The notes beneath the pieces are model-generated. The model was not told the DNA's origin. It saw only the letters and a list, made by a program, of their open reading frames with translations, and did no database searches. 8,273 nucleotides of DNA from an uncultured Campylobacter sp. (GTDB taxonomy: Bacteria; Campylobacterota; Campylobacteria; Campylobacterales; Campylobacteraceae): assembly GCA_949294425.1 (NCBI GenBank), contig CASFHJ010000042.1, positions 1-8,273 of the forward strand, written 5' to 3'. Below are positions 1 through 6,445 of this stretch, in pieces (within the stretch, counting starts at the first letter, position 1; the number at the start of each line of letters is the position of its first letter). The position numbers and the translations under genes are program-made.

Positions 1-296
1 ACCCCACCTTGAAAAAGAATTTGAGTGCCACCTATGGCTAGTAGTTCCTCTATCTTTTTTCCTATCTCATCAAAGCTTAAAATATAAGCATCATCGTCTT
101 TTGCATGTCTATAAAAGGCACAAAAATCACAATCTATACAGCATATATTTGTGTAGTTTATGTTTCTATCTACTACAAAGGTTGTGATTTTTTCTGGGTG
201 TAAGTCTTGCTTTTTTTTATAAGCTAAAGCTCCAAGCTCGTATAAATTAGCATTTTGTAATAAATCTAGTGCCTCTTTTTTGCTCATTCTAGACAT
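1..296 (-). CDS. mqnC: Cyclic dehypoxanthine futalosine synthase MqnC, N-terminal part (runs off the left edge)
   Basis: Radical SAM enzyme of the futalosine route to menaquinone; MqnC cyclises dehypoxanthine futalosine in the cytoplasm. Only the first 98 residues are in the window. Visible are the N-terminal stretch DLHPEKITTFVVDRNINYTN (residues 31-50), typical of MqnC, and the iron-sulfur/SAM motif CxxxCxxC at C52, C56 and C59, followed by AFYR. GGTQILFQGG at residues 89-98 fits the next conserved block. ATG at 294-296 is chosen because GAAAGG lies about 7 bases upstream; a second in-frame ATG at 285-287 has a poorer site. The gene starts 11 bases after the cprS stop, so it is probably co-transcribed with htrA-cprR-cprS or with cprRS alone. 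The alternative is the related aminofutalosine synthase MqnE, but the N-terminal wording fits MqnC better. Family call is firm; the paralogue choice is fairly sure. Confidence 0.82.
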   Translation of the reverse strand, partial: MSRMSKKEALDLLQNANLYELGALAYKKKQDLHPEKITTFVVDRNINYTNICCIDCDFCAFYRHAKDDDAYILSFDEIGKKIEELLAIGGTQILFQGG

Positions 297-307
297 AATT
301 TTACCTT

Positions 308-1552
308 TCATTCTTTGCTTAGTATTTTATCTAAAAATTTAAAATAAAAACTATTTATACCATCTTTATACTCGTAATCAAGCAGCATATTATGTGATTT
401 TAATATGGTATCTACTATGTAAAGTCCGAGTCCAAAGCTATCTTTTTGCTTATTGCCTTGAGTAAATGCTTGAGTATAATACTCCAAAGAATAATCAAGA
501 GCCTTGCCCTTGTTTTTAAAGCAGATAAATTTTTTATTTAATTATATTTAAACCCTCTTATCGTCATCGTATTTTATAGAATTATCTATAATATTTTTAT
601 TAGCTTTTGCAAAAAGTTTAAAATCAACGCTTACAAAAAAACTATCCTCATAGATGAGTTTAACATTGCTTTCATCATTCATAGCCACCTCTTTTGCCTC
701 ATCTATCAAATCTAAGATATTATATCTTTTCTTATGCAAAAAACTACTTCCTGATGAAATTTGCTCTATGGCTGCAAATTCATTTATCAAAAGTTCTAAG
801 CGGTAAAAGATATTGCTAAGTCTTTCTTTGTATTTGCTATCCTCTATCATTTCAAGGGTAATTAAGCCCTTGGTTATAGGAGTTTTTAGCTCGTGCATTA
901 TATTTCTTATAAAAAATTGCCTAGATTTATTTAGCTTTTGAATTTGTGTAATAGCTGTAAAAAAAGCCTTTGCAACCTGTGAAATTTCATCACTTCCAGA
1001 GCTTACGTCTTGCACTTCTTCTAGCTTATTATTTGCGAATTTATCTATTTGTTTTTTTAGCAAGGAAAGAGGGCGTAATTTTTTGATCATATAAACATAA
1101 AGCAAAATTAATATAAGCACAACGCTAAAAGCCATAAATCTTATAAGAAAATACCTATAGCTTTCATAGTCCTGATCCACATAAAGATAAAGCCTACCAC
1201 CATAAATTATCTTAAGATAATTATCTCTTTTGTAAGAAACTATCTCTACAAGACCAGCATTTACAAAGGCTTTTGCCAAGACCTCTCCCCTAAAAATAAC
1301 CTCTCTTATCTCGCTTTCATCTCTAACAAGCTCCATTTTATAGTTTTTTGTTTGTTCTTTAAATTCATTCTCATCTATAACGCCGTTAAAATACAAAAGT
1401 CTAGCATTTGCTATCAAAGAATACTTAGCATTTAACTCATCTGTATAATTTTGCTGATCGTAAGCTATGAGCCACAGAAAGGCTAAAACAACACTAACTA
1501 TGGCTAGTATAAAGATAAAGGTTATTGTGTAAAAGATAGAGGATTTATTCAT
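308..1552 (-). pseudogene. cprS: CprS-like sensor histidine kinase, interrupted by two in-frame stop codons
   Basis: Membrane sensor kinase that would phosphorylate CprR. The intact first part (548-1552, 334 residues) has a transmembrane helix at about residues 6-30, a periplasmic sensor region to about 134, a second helix at about 136-156, a HAMP-like linker, the H-box with H220 (NIMHELKTP) and an N-box (NKNIIDNSIKY, residues 318-328). The frame then meets TAA at 548-550 and again at 542-544. The same frame stays open from 541 to the TGA at 308-310, and that stretch encodes the missing end of the ATPase domain, including NKGKALDYSLEYYTQAF and the G-box FGLGLYIVDTI. Ignoring the stops gives 414 codons, a normal length for this family. 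Without the G-boxes the product should bind ATP poorly or not at all, so I call it a pseudogene. The downstream part has no ATG or ribosome site of its own. The ATG overlaps the cprR stop (ATGA). In C. jejuni, cprS is reported dispensable, whereas cprR is reported essential. Confidence 0.85.
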
Positions 1553-2223
1553 TGAGTAAGCTTATAGCCTATGCCTCTTATAGAATGTATGTATTTTGGG
1601 GTCTTAGGATCATCACCCATTTTTTGTCTTATCCTGCTTATGATTACATCTATGCTTTTATTACTAGAATCCTCACTTATAGAAGAACAATTATAAACTA
1701 ATTCTTCTCTACTTACTACACCGCCTTCCTTTTTTATCAGGTAAGAAAGTATGTCAAATTCAGCATTTGTAAGATTTATCTCTTGACCTTTCATTGTGAT
1801 TATATGCTTGTATTGGTCATAAACTAGATCCTTAACAGACTCGGCTATAGCCTTTTTGGTGGTATTTATGCGTCTTAAATGGCTTTTTATCCTTGCTTGA
1901 AGCTCTTGTGGATTATAAGGCTTTGGTAGATAATCATCAGCACCAAGTTCTAAAGCATTTACCTTATCGCTTATATCATGTCTAGCACTTGATATGATAA
2001 TTGGCGTGTCGTATTTTTTGCGAATTTCTTCACAGACTTCCAAACCATCAAGTCCGGGCAAGGATAGATCTAAAATGATTAATTGATATTCTTTCAAAGC
2101 CAACTTAGAAAGCCCGATATAAGGCTCGTGAGCTATATCAACCTTCATATCAAATTTTTCAAGATACTCAGCTATAATTTCAGCTAACTCCAAGTCATCT
2201 TCTATCATAAGGATACTAACCAT
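1549..2223 (-). CDS. cprR: OmpR-family response regulator CprR
   Basis: Cytoplasmic DNA-binding response regulator of the CprRS two-component system, which in C. jejuni controls envelope and biofilm-related genes including htrA. The 224-residue protein has a receiver domain at about 1-118 with acidic pocket E8-D9-D10, phospho-acceptor D52 (LIILDLSLPG), S79 in the Ser/Thr position and K101 (PKPY). A winged-helix DNA-binding domain follows at about 128-224, ending in the typical IHSIRGIGYKL. All receiver residues needed for phosphorylation are present, in contrast to the broken partner kinase. The start ATG (2221-2223) follows AGAGGGAG by 4-5 bases. Its stop overlaps the cprS start by 4 bases. 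It lies 57 bases downstream of htrA on the same strand, so it may be read from htrA, from its own promoter, or both. Confidence 0.93.
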   Translation of the reverse strand: MVSILMIEDDLELAEIIAEYLEKFDMKVDIAHEPYIGLSKLALKEYQLIILDLSLPGLDGLEVCEEIRKKYDTPIIISSARHDISDKVNALELGADDYLPKPYNPQELQARIKSHLRRINTTKKAIAESVKDLVYDQYKHIITMKGQEINLTNAEFDILSYLIKKEGGVVSREELVYNCSSISEDSSNKSIDVIISRIRQKMGDDPKTPKYIHSIRGIGYKLTQ

Positions 2224-2280
2224 TAATCTCCCTCTTAATTTTTTTACTAATTTTAAACTACTTTTTCAAACAAAAAGCAA
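2224..2280 (-). promoter_or_regulatory. htrA-cprR gap with ribosome site and a weak promoter candidate
   Basis: This 57-base gap holds the cprR ribosome site (AGGGAG) and a possible -10 box TAAAAT on the minus strand at 2250-2255, about 27 bases before the ATG. There is no convincing -35 box, as is common for sigma-70 promoters in Campylobacter. The inverted repeat CTTTTT/AAAAAG (2261-2277) is made only of weak pairs and has no T-tract behind it, so I see no terminator separating htrA from cprR. Confidence 0.3.
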
Positions 2281-3684
2281 TTACCTAAGTATCAAAAGTT
2301 GAGCATAACCCTGTCTATACACCCAAATTTTAATAAAACTTTTAGAGCGGTTTGCCTTTAAAGCATTTGATAGCTCATCTAAATTTTTTATCTCATTTTG
2401 TTCTACAGCTATTATTATATCACCTACTTCAAAGCCTGAATTTTCAGCCTTAGAATCTTTTTTAACAGCACTTACTAAGACCCCGTTTACAGAATTTGGT
2501 ATATTAGATCTTAATCTACTATCTAAATTTTTAAGCTCCAAACCATCTATAAGACCATCAGCACTCAAAACCTCGCTTTGAGCTTGTAAGCTAAAAGAGA
2601 CGCTTTTTGTAGAGCCATCTCTTTCATATATAAGCACTATTTTTTCATTTGGAGATAGGCTTCCTATGTAATTTTTTAAATCATTAGCATTTTTGATATT
2701 TTTCTCATTTACCTTAAGCACCAAATCTCCTCTTTTAAGCCCTGCTTTTTCAGCTGCTGATCCCTTTTCTACATCAGTGATTAAGGCACCTTCCTTGTTT
2801 ACATACACACTCTTGCTATCGCCTTGTAAAGAGCTTATACTAACGCCTAAAAATCCTCTTTCCACCCTACCTTTTTCTATTAAAGCCTTTGCTATATTTT
2901 TAGCCATATTTGATGGTATGGCAAAACCTATTCCATTGTTTCCTCCACTTCTTGAAAGTATGGCTGAGTTTATGCCAACTAAGGCTCCTCTGCTATCAAC
3001 CAAGGCTCCACCTGAATTTCCGGGATTTATAGAAGCATCAGTTTGTATGAAATTTTCATACTGATTTAAGCCTATATTATTTTTATTTAAGGCTGAAACA
3101 ATACCACTTGTTATGCTTGAGCCAACACCAAAAGGATTTCCTATAGCAAATACAAGATCTCCTTCCATTATATTATCAGAATTAGCAAAAGATATAACAG
3201 ATAAATTCTTAGCCTCTATCTTTATCACAGCTAGATCCGTTTTTGGATCACTTCCTATTAGCTTAGCCTTGTATTCTTCATTATTGTTTGCCAAGCTTAC
3301 AGTGATTTCATCTGTATTTTCTACGACGTGGTTATTTGTAATTATATAGCCATCGCTAGAAATAATCACGCCAGAACCCAAAGAATTCACAACCTCTTTT
3401 TTTGAACCCCTATGCTCAGGAATATCAAAAAAACGCCTAAGATAAGGGTCATTAAAAAAATTATCAAAAAAAGGATCTCTTGATCTGGTGATGGTTTTTG
3501 AAGTAGATATATTTACTACGGAATTTTTTGCATCTTTTATCGAGTAGTGATATGATAATATAACAGAATTATCAGTATTTTGTGGATTAAGTCTTTTTAC
3601 ATCATCTGAAACTTCTTTAAAATTTATACTTGCAGCTAAGGTAAAAGAAGTTAAAACAGATGATAAGATAATTTTTTTAAACAT
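2281..3684 (-). CDS. htrA: Periplasmic serine protease/chaperone HtrA (DegP family)
   Basis: Degrades or refolds misfolded envelope proteins; in C. jejuni and H. pylori the homologue is also secreted and cleaves host E-cadherin. The 467-residue protein begins with a Sec signal peptide (KK then a hydrophobic run, cleavage near A17-A18, TLAAS). The trypsin-like domain, about 50-265, carries the triad H119 (TNNHVVEN), D150 (DPKTDLAV) and S224 (NPGNSGGAL). PDZ1 spans about 275-365 (GFLGVSI, then AGLKRGDLV) and PDZ2 about 375-460 (GFEVGDIIIAV). A FFNDP/RRFFDIP loop near residues 72-90 matches the Campylobacter form. Length and all key residues are normal. The start at 3682-3684 follows AAAGAGG by about 6 bases. 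It is divergent from cbpA and upstream of cprRS, the same order as in C. jejuni; regulation by CprR is known there but its binding site is not recognisable here. Confidence 0.97.
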   Translation of the reverse strand: MFKKIILSSVLTSFTLAASINFKEVSDDVKRLNPQNTDNSVILSYHYSIKDAKNSVVNISTSKTITRSRDPFFDNFFNDPYLRRFFDIPEHRGSKKEVVNSLGSGVIISSDGYIITNNHVVENTDEITVSLANNNEEYKAKLIGSDPKTDLAVIKIEAKNLSVISFANSDNIMEGDLVFAIGNPFGVGSSITSGIVSALNKNNIGLNQYENFIQTDASINPGNSGGALVDSRGALVGINSAILSRSGGNNGIGFAIPSNMAKNIAKALIEKGRVERGFLGVSISSLQGDSKSVYVNKEGALITDVEKGSAAEKAGLKRGDLVLKVNEKNIKNANDLKNYIGSLSPNEKIVLIYERDGSTKSVSFSLQAQSEVLSADGLIDGLELKNLDSRLRSNIPNSVNGVLVSAVKKDSKAENSGFEVGDIIIAVEQNEIKNLDELSNALKANRSKSFIKIWVYRQGYAQLLILR

Positions 3685-3716
3685 AGCAAACCTCTTTATC
3701 TAAATATTTTCAAGGA

Positions 3717-3722
3717 AGTATA
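3717..3722 (-). promoter_or_regulatory. Candidate -10 box for htrA
   Basis: TATACT on the minus strand, 33-38 bases before the htrA ATG, would give a leader of about 25 bases. It sits in AT-rich DNA without a clear -35 box. A second possibility is the TATAAA-like run just upstream (about 3725-3733). The choice between them is a guess from position and sequence only. Confidence 0.35.
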
Positions 3723-3780
3723 AATTTTATAATTTATCAAATAGTTAATAAGTAAAGTTAAGATAAAAAAACTTAAAAAA

Positions 3781-3801
3781 GTTGATTGACTTACACTAAA
3801 G
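3781..3801 (+). promoter_or_regulatory. HAIR-like inverted repeat, candidate HspR operator
   Basis: GTTGATT (3781-3787), 7 bases, ACTAAAG (3795-3801). Against the HspR-associated inverted repeat CTTGAGT-N7-ACTCAAG this matches 11 of 14 positions with the correct 7-base spacing. It covers the whole -35 box of the cbpA promoter and part of the spacer, the expected place for a repressor. The gene for HspR is the second in the operon. The match is my reading of the consensus, not a scored search, and AT-rich DNA makes partial matches easy. Confidence 0.55.
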
Positions 3802-3814
3802 GTTATGCTATAAT
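3786..3814 (+). promoter_or_regulatory. Extended sigma-70 promoter of the cbpA-hspR operon
   Basis: A -35 box TTGACT (3786-3791), a 17-base spacer, and a -10 box TATAAT (3809-3814) preceded by TG one base upstream (3806-3807). This is unusually close to consensus for a Campylobacter promoter, which often lacks a -35 box. Transcription should start near 3820-3822, leaving a leader of about 28 bases that includes the AAGAAGG ribosome site. A strong promoter held down by a repressor fits HspR-controlled heat-shock genes. Confidence 0.78.
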
Positions 3815-3848
3815 TAAACACTATTTTATAATAAAGAAGGCAAAAAAT

Positions 3849-4721
3849 ATGAGTAATAGTCTATACGAAACACTTGGGGTTTCTAAAAATGCAAGTGCTG
3901 ATGAAATAAAAAAAGCTTACAGGCGTCTTGCAAGAAAATATCACCCAGATATAAACAAAGAAAAAGGAGCAGAAGAAAAATTTAAAGAAATAAATGCTGC
4001 TTATGAAATTTTAAGTGATGAAAATAAAAGAAGCAAATACGACAGATACGGGGATTCTATATTTGGAGGGCAGAGTTTTAGTGATTTTTCAAGAGGTGCT
4101 AGTTCTGCGAATATGGACGATATTTTAAATGAATTATTTAGAAATTTTGGAAATTTTAATAATTCCTCAAGATCAAATTTCTCCTCTTTTTCCTCAAATT
4201 TTGGTTTTAATTCTACAGATTCTACAAACCTAGATCTTAAGGCAAAGACAAAAATCCCTTTCAATGTAGCAGTTCTTGGAGGAGAGCAAAAGCTAAGCTT
4301 TAATGGAGAAAGTATAACAGTTAAAATACCTCATGGTATAAAAGATGGGGAAAAATTAAGAATAAGGGGTAAGGGTTCTTATTTAAACGGGCTTAGAGGG
4401 GATTTAATAGTGCAAGTTGAAGTGGAAAAAAGCTTGGAGTATGAAAGAGATGGAGATGATTTGTATAAAAAGCTTGAAATAAGCTTAAAAGATGCACTTT
4501 TTGGCAATAAAATAACAATACAAACACTAAAACAAGAAGTAAAAATAAAAATACCAGAAAACACAAAAAATGGACAAAAAATAAGACTAAAAGGATATGG
4601 GGTTCAAAATAGAAAGAGTGGAGTTTTTGGGGATTTGTATCTAAATATAGTAGTTATGCTGCCAAATATAAATGATTTAGACAAGGATCTTATAAAACTT
4701 TTACAAGAAAAATTACCATAA
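3849..4721 (+). CDS. cbpA: DnaJ-like co-chaperone CbpA
   Basis: Cytoplasmic J-domain protein that stimulates the ATPase of DnaK and binds unfolded clients. The 290-residue protein has a J domain at residues 1-70 with the HPD motif at 32-34 (ARKYHPDI), then a linker to about 130 rich in Ser, Phe, Asn and Gly, then two beta-rich client-binding domains and a short C-terminal tail. The CxxCxGxG zinc repeats of true DnaJ are absent, which places it in the CbpA class. The frame is open upstream to an ATG at 3786, but that codon lies inside the promoter's -35 box. ATG at 3849-3851 follows AAGAAGG by about 8 bases and gives the usual [11 protein letters not shown] start. hspR follows after 10 bases. 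The same cbpA-hspR pair occurs in H. pylori and C. jejuni. Confidence 0.95.
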   Translation: MSNSLYETLGVSKNASADEIKKAYRRLARKYHPDINKEKGAEEKFKEINAAYEILSDENKRSKYDRYGDSIFGGQSFSDFSRGASSANMDDILNELFRNFGNFNNSSRSNFSSFSSNFGFNSTDSTNLDLKAKTKIPFNVAVLGGEQKLSFNGESITVKIPHGIKDGEKLRIRGKGSYLNGLRGDLIVQVEVEKSLEYERDGDDLYKKLEISLKDALFGNKITIQTLKQEVKIKIPENTKNGQKIRLKGYGVQNRKSGVFGDLYLNIVVMLPNINDLDKDLIKLLQEKLP

Positions 4722-4731
4722 AGGAGAGAAG

Positions 4732-5106
4732 ATGCAGCACGGATATGATGAACCAGTTTATCTTATATCGGTAGTGGCAAAGGTTTTAAGCATACACCCT
4801 CAAACACTAAGACAATACGAAAGAGAAGGGCTTGTAGAACCTAGCAGGACAGATGGAAAAATGAGGCTTTACTCTCAAAAAGACATAGATAGAATAAAAC
4901 TCATACTAAGACTTACTAGGGATATGGGAGTGAATTTAGCTGGGGTTGATGTGATACTTAAGTTAAAAACCCAGTTAAATGAGTTTGAAGCCCTGATAGA
5001 TGAGTTAAGATTAGAGCTAGAAAGACATCAAGGCAAGGTTGGTAAATCCATAATAAAACACAAAAACAGCTTTGATTTAATCTTTTATGATGAAAAGAAA
5101 ATATGA
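4732..5106 (+). CDS. hspR: Heat-shock repressor HspR (MerR family)
   Basis: Represses chaperone operons (in Campylobacter and Helicobacter: cbpA-hspR, groESL, hrcA-grpE-dnaK) and is released under heat stress. The 124-residue protein has a MerR-type winged helix-turn-helix at about residues 9-75 (YLISVVAKVLSIHPQTLRQY, then GLVEPSRTDGKMRLYS), followed by a coiled-coil-like helix at about 78-100 for dimerisation and a basic tail. It has no cysteine-rich effector-binding site, as expected for HspR. The ATG follows AAGGAGAG, which overlaps the cbpA stop, so the two are probably translated together. Its own stop overlaps the next gene's ATG (ATGA). A HAIR-like site at the operon promoter suggests autoregulation. 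Confidence 0.95.
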   Translation: MQHGYDEPVYLISVVAKVLSIHPQTLRQYEREGLVEPSRTDGKMRLYSQKDIDRIKLILRLTRDMGVNLAGVDVILKLKTQLNEFEALIDELRLELERHQGKVGKSIIKHKNSFDLIFYDEKKI

Positions 5107-5429
5107 AAGAAAAACAAGATAGAACAAGATATATAAGAGCCTTGGAGAGATTTTATAATACCATAAATTCCATGCTAAAAAAAGAAAATTTTAACGAGGG
5201 TCTTTTTGAACAAGGACTTAAAAAGGCTTATGAAATCTTGCAAAAAAATAAGCCTGTTTGCTTATATTCAAACTACACAAGGGGGCTTGAACTTTTTGCA
5301 AAAGAATGTATGAGTTTTAAATTCAGCAAAAATGAGCTTATAAGTAAAAGCAATGCTTTAGACAAGCTAAAAAATGCAAAATCTTACAAAAAAGACAAGC
5401 ATAAAATAAAATTTAAGGAGTTTTTTTGA
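5103..5429 (+). CDS. Small lysine-rich protein of unknown function (position of C. jejuni Cj1232)
   Basis: I do not recognise a domain. The 108-residue product is soluble-looking, without signal peptide or membrane helix. It is very basic: 21 Lys and 5 Arg, with Lys concentrated in the last 25 residues (KNAKSYKKDKHKIKFKEFF). The first half looks helical (RYIRALERFYNTINSMLKK), and two cysteines (in PVCLYS and KECMSF) sit in the middle. Its start overlaps the hspR stop (ATGA) and its end overlaps the TTG start of the HAD gene (TTGA), so it is a real gene translated in a chain and probably heat-induced with hspR. A nucleic-acid or ribosome contact is possible from charge alone, but that is speculation. 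By position it corresponds to the small hypothetical gene I recall before the HAD gene in C. jejuni. Confidence 0.8.
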   Translation: MKEKQDRTRYIRALERFYNTINSMLKKENFNEGLFEQGLKKAYEILQKNKPVCLYSNYTRGLELFAKECMSFKFSKNELISKSNALDKLKNAKSYKKDKHKIKFKEFF

Positions 5430-6058
5430 TAAGTCTTATATTTGATATGGATGGAACACTTATAAATAGTGCAAATGCCATAGTAAGTGCGGTAAATGAG
5501 ATAAGAAAGGATTTAGGTTTTGAGCCACTAGATGCAAACTATATCTTACACATCATAAATACGCCGGGAAAAGATTGGGCAAAAGAGCTTTATAATATAA
5601 GCGATTTTAAGCATTCTAGCTTTAAAAATGGCTTTGAAAAATATTTCATAAAGCATTATCAGCAAAGCGTGATACTTTATGATGGGCTAAGGGATTTTTT
5701 AAAGCAAGCAAAGGATAAAAATGCCTTTTTAGCCATAGCTACAAATGCACCTCAAGAATCACTAGATAATATACTTAAAAAACACGATATAATCCACCTT
5801 TTTGATGAGATAATAGGAGTCAGCGACGAGATAGAACCTAAACCAAATCCCGCTATGCTAAATTTAATAAAGAAAAAAAGTATGTATGCTGATGTGGTAT
5901 TTATAGGAGATAGTAAAAAAGATGAGGAAGCAGCAAAAAATGCTAAAATGCCTTATCTTAGTGCAAGGTGGGGAAAGAGTATAGAAAAAGATTATGAATT
6001 TAACGACATAGCCTCCTTAAAAAAATGCTTAAACTCCCTTTTTAATCTAGAATTTTAG
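5426..6058 (+). CDS. HAD-superfamily phosphatase, phosphoglycolate phosphatase-like
   Basis: Cytoplasmic hydrolase of small phosphorylated metabolites; the exact substrate cannot be told from sequence. All four HAD motifs are in place: nucleophile D7 and acid D9 (FDMDGTL), T106 (AIATNAP), K139 (EPKPNP) and D162/D166 (FIGDSKKDE). A small helical cap lies between motifs I and II at about residues 15-80, as in the Gph/PGMB-like subgroup; 210 residues is a usual length. The start is TTG at 5426-5428: AAGGAG lies 5 bases upstream, and no ATG exists before the essential FDMDGT motif. It overlaps the previous stop by 4 bases and is the last gene of the cbpA-hspR unit. It would therefore come under heat-shock control unless it has another promoter; I see none. 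Confidence 0.9.
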   Translation: MISLIFDMDGTLINSANAIVSAVNEIRKDLGFEPLDANYILHIINTPGKDWAKELYNISDFKHSSFKNGFEKYFIKHYQQSVILYDGLRDFLKQAKDKNAFLAIATNAPQESLDNILKKHDIIHLFDEIIGVSDEIEPKPNPAMLNLIKKKSMYADVVFIGDSKKDEEAAKNAKMPYLSARWGKSIEKDYEFNDIASLKKCLNSLFNLEF

Positions 6059-6077
6059 AGCTTATTAAATAAGCTCT
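6057..6077. terminator. Palindrome between convergent stop codons, possible two-way terminator
   Basis: A perfect 10-base inverted repeat (AGAGCTTATT and AATAAGCTCT around one central A) spans the last bases of the HAD gene's TAG and the panD stop TAA. Both transcripts would end in the same hairpin. Neither strand has a T-tract directly after it, so it is not a classic intrinsic terminator; it may instead protect 3' ends or act only weakly. Confidence 0.4.
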
Positions 6078-6445
6078 CCATGCTTTTCATAATGGCTTAT
6101 CTTTGATATTTTATTATCATCATCTACAAAGATAACCTTTGGCTTAAAGTTTAAAGCCTCTTTCTCGTCCAAGTTTGCATAAGCCATGATTATTATCTTA
6201 TCCTTATTTTGAACTAGCCTAGCAGCAGCTCCATTTAGACAAATCATTCCCTTTTGCTTAGTAGCTATGGTGTAAGTTTCAAATCTAGCTCCATTATTTA
6301 CATTTACTATTTGCACCTTTTCATACTCTAAAATTCCACTTTCTTTAAGCAAATCCTCATCTATGCTTATACTTCCTACATAATCAAGCCTAGCCTCTGT
6401 AACGGTGGCTCTGTGAATTTTAGCCTTTAACATGCTAAGCATCAT
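6065..6445 (-). CDS. panD: Aspartate 1-decarboxylase PanD
   Basis: Pyruvoyl enzyme that decarboxylates L-aspartate to beta-alanine for pantothenate synthesis. The 126-residue proenzyme keeps the self-cleavage site G24-S25 ([10 protein letters not shown]); S25 becomes the pyruvoyl group of the alpha chain. K9, R54, T57 and Y58 are in the same positions as in the E. coli enzyme ([10 protein letters not shown]), as is the NGAAA loop at residues 70-74. The first ATG (6443-6445) overlaps the panC stop by 4 bases and gives the same numbering as E. coli PanD; the next codon is also ATG and could be used with no functional difference. Last gene of panBCD, ending inside a palindrome shared with the convergent HAD gene. 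Confidence 0.96.
   Translation of the reverse strand: MMLSMLKAKIHRATVTEARLDYVGSISIDEDLLKESGILEYEKVQIVNVNNGARFETYTIATKQKGMICLNGAAARLVQNKDKIIIMAYANLDEKEALNFKPKVIFVDDDNKISKISHYEKHGELI

Noticed and set aside
457..489. Two CTTGAGT half-sites and an ACTCCAAAG, resembling a second HspR operator inside the cprS remnant.
   Set aside because: Spacing is wrong for HAIR (5 bases rather than 7), and both half-sites are produced by conserved codons for YTQ and FTQG. Coding constraint explains them better than regulation.
530..560. A single sequencing frameshift as the cause of the cprS break.
   Set aside because: The coding frame is the same on both sides of the stops, and all three frames meet a stop in this short stretch, so one indel cannot restore it.
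2261..2277. CTTTTT/AAAAAG inverted repeat as a terminator after htrA.
   Set aside because: Six A-T-dominated pairs with no following T-tract on the htrA-sense strand; expected by chance in such AT-rich sequence.
2693..3349. Open frames on the plus strand opposite htrA (2693-3064 and 3113-3349).
   Set aside because: They are antisense to a strongly conserved protease gene, have no ribosome sites and no recognisable protein features.
3786..3848. N-terminal extension of CbpA by 21 residues from an upstream in-frame start.
   Set aside because: It would begin inside the -35 box of the gene's own promoter, lacks a ribosome site, and precedes the standard J-domain start.
4001..4564. Open frames on the minus strand opposite cbpA (4001-4264 and 4379-4564).
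   Set aside because: Shadows of the cbpA reading frame, with low-complexity Phe/Leu/Ser translations and no ribosome sites.
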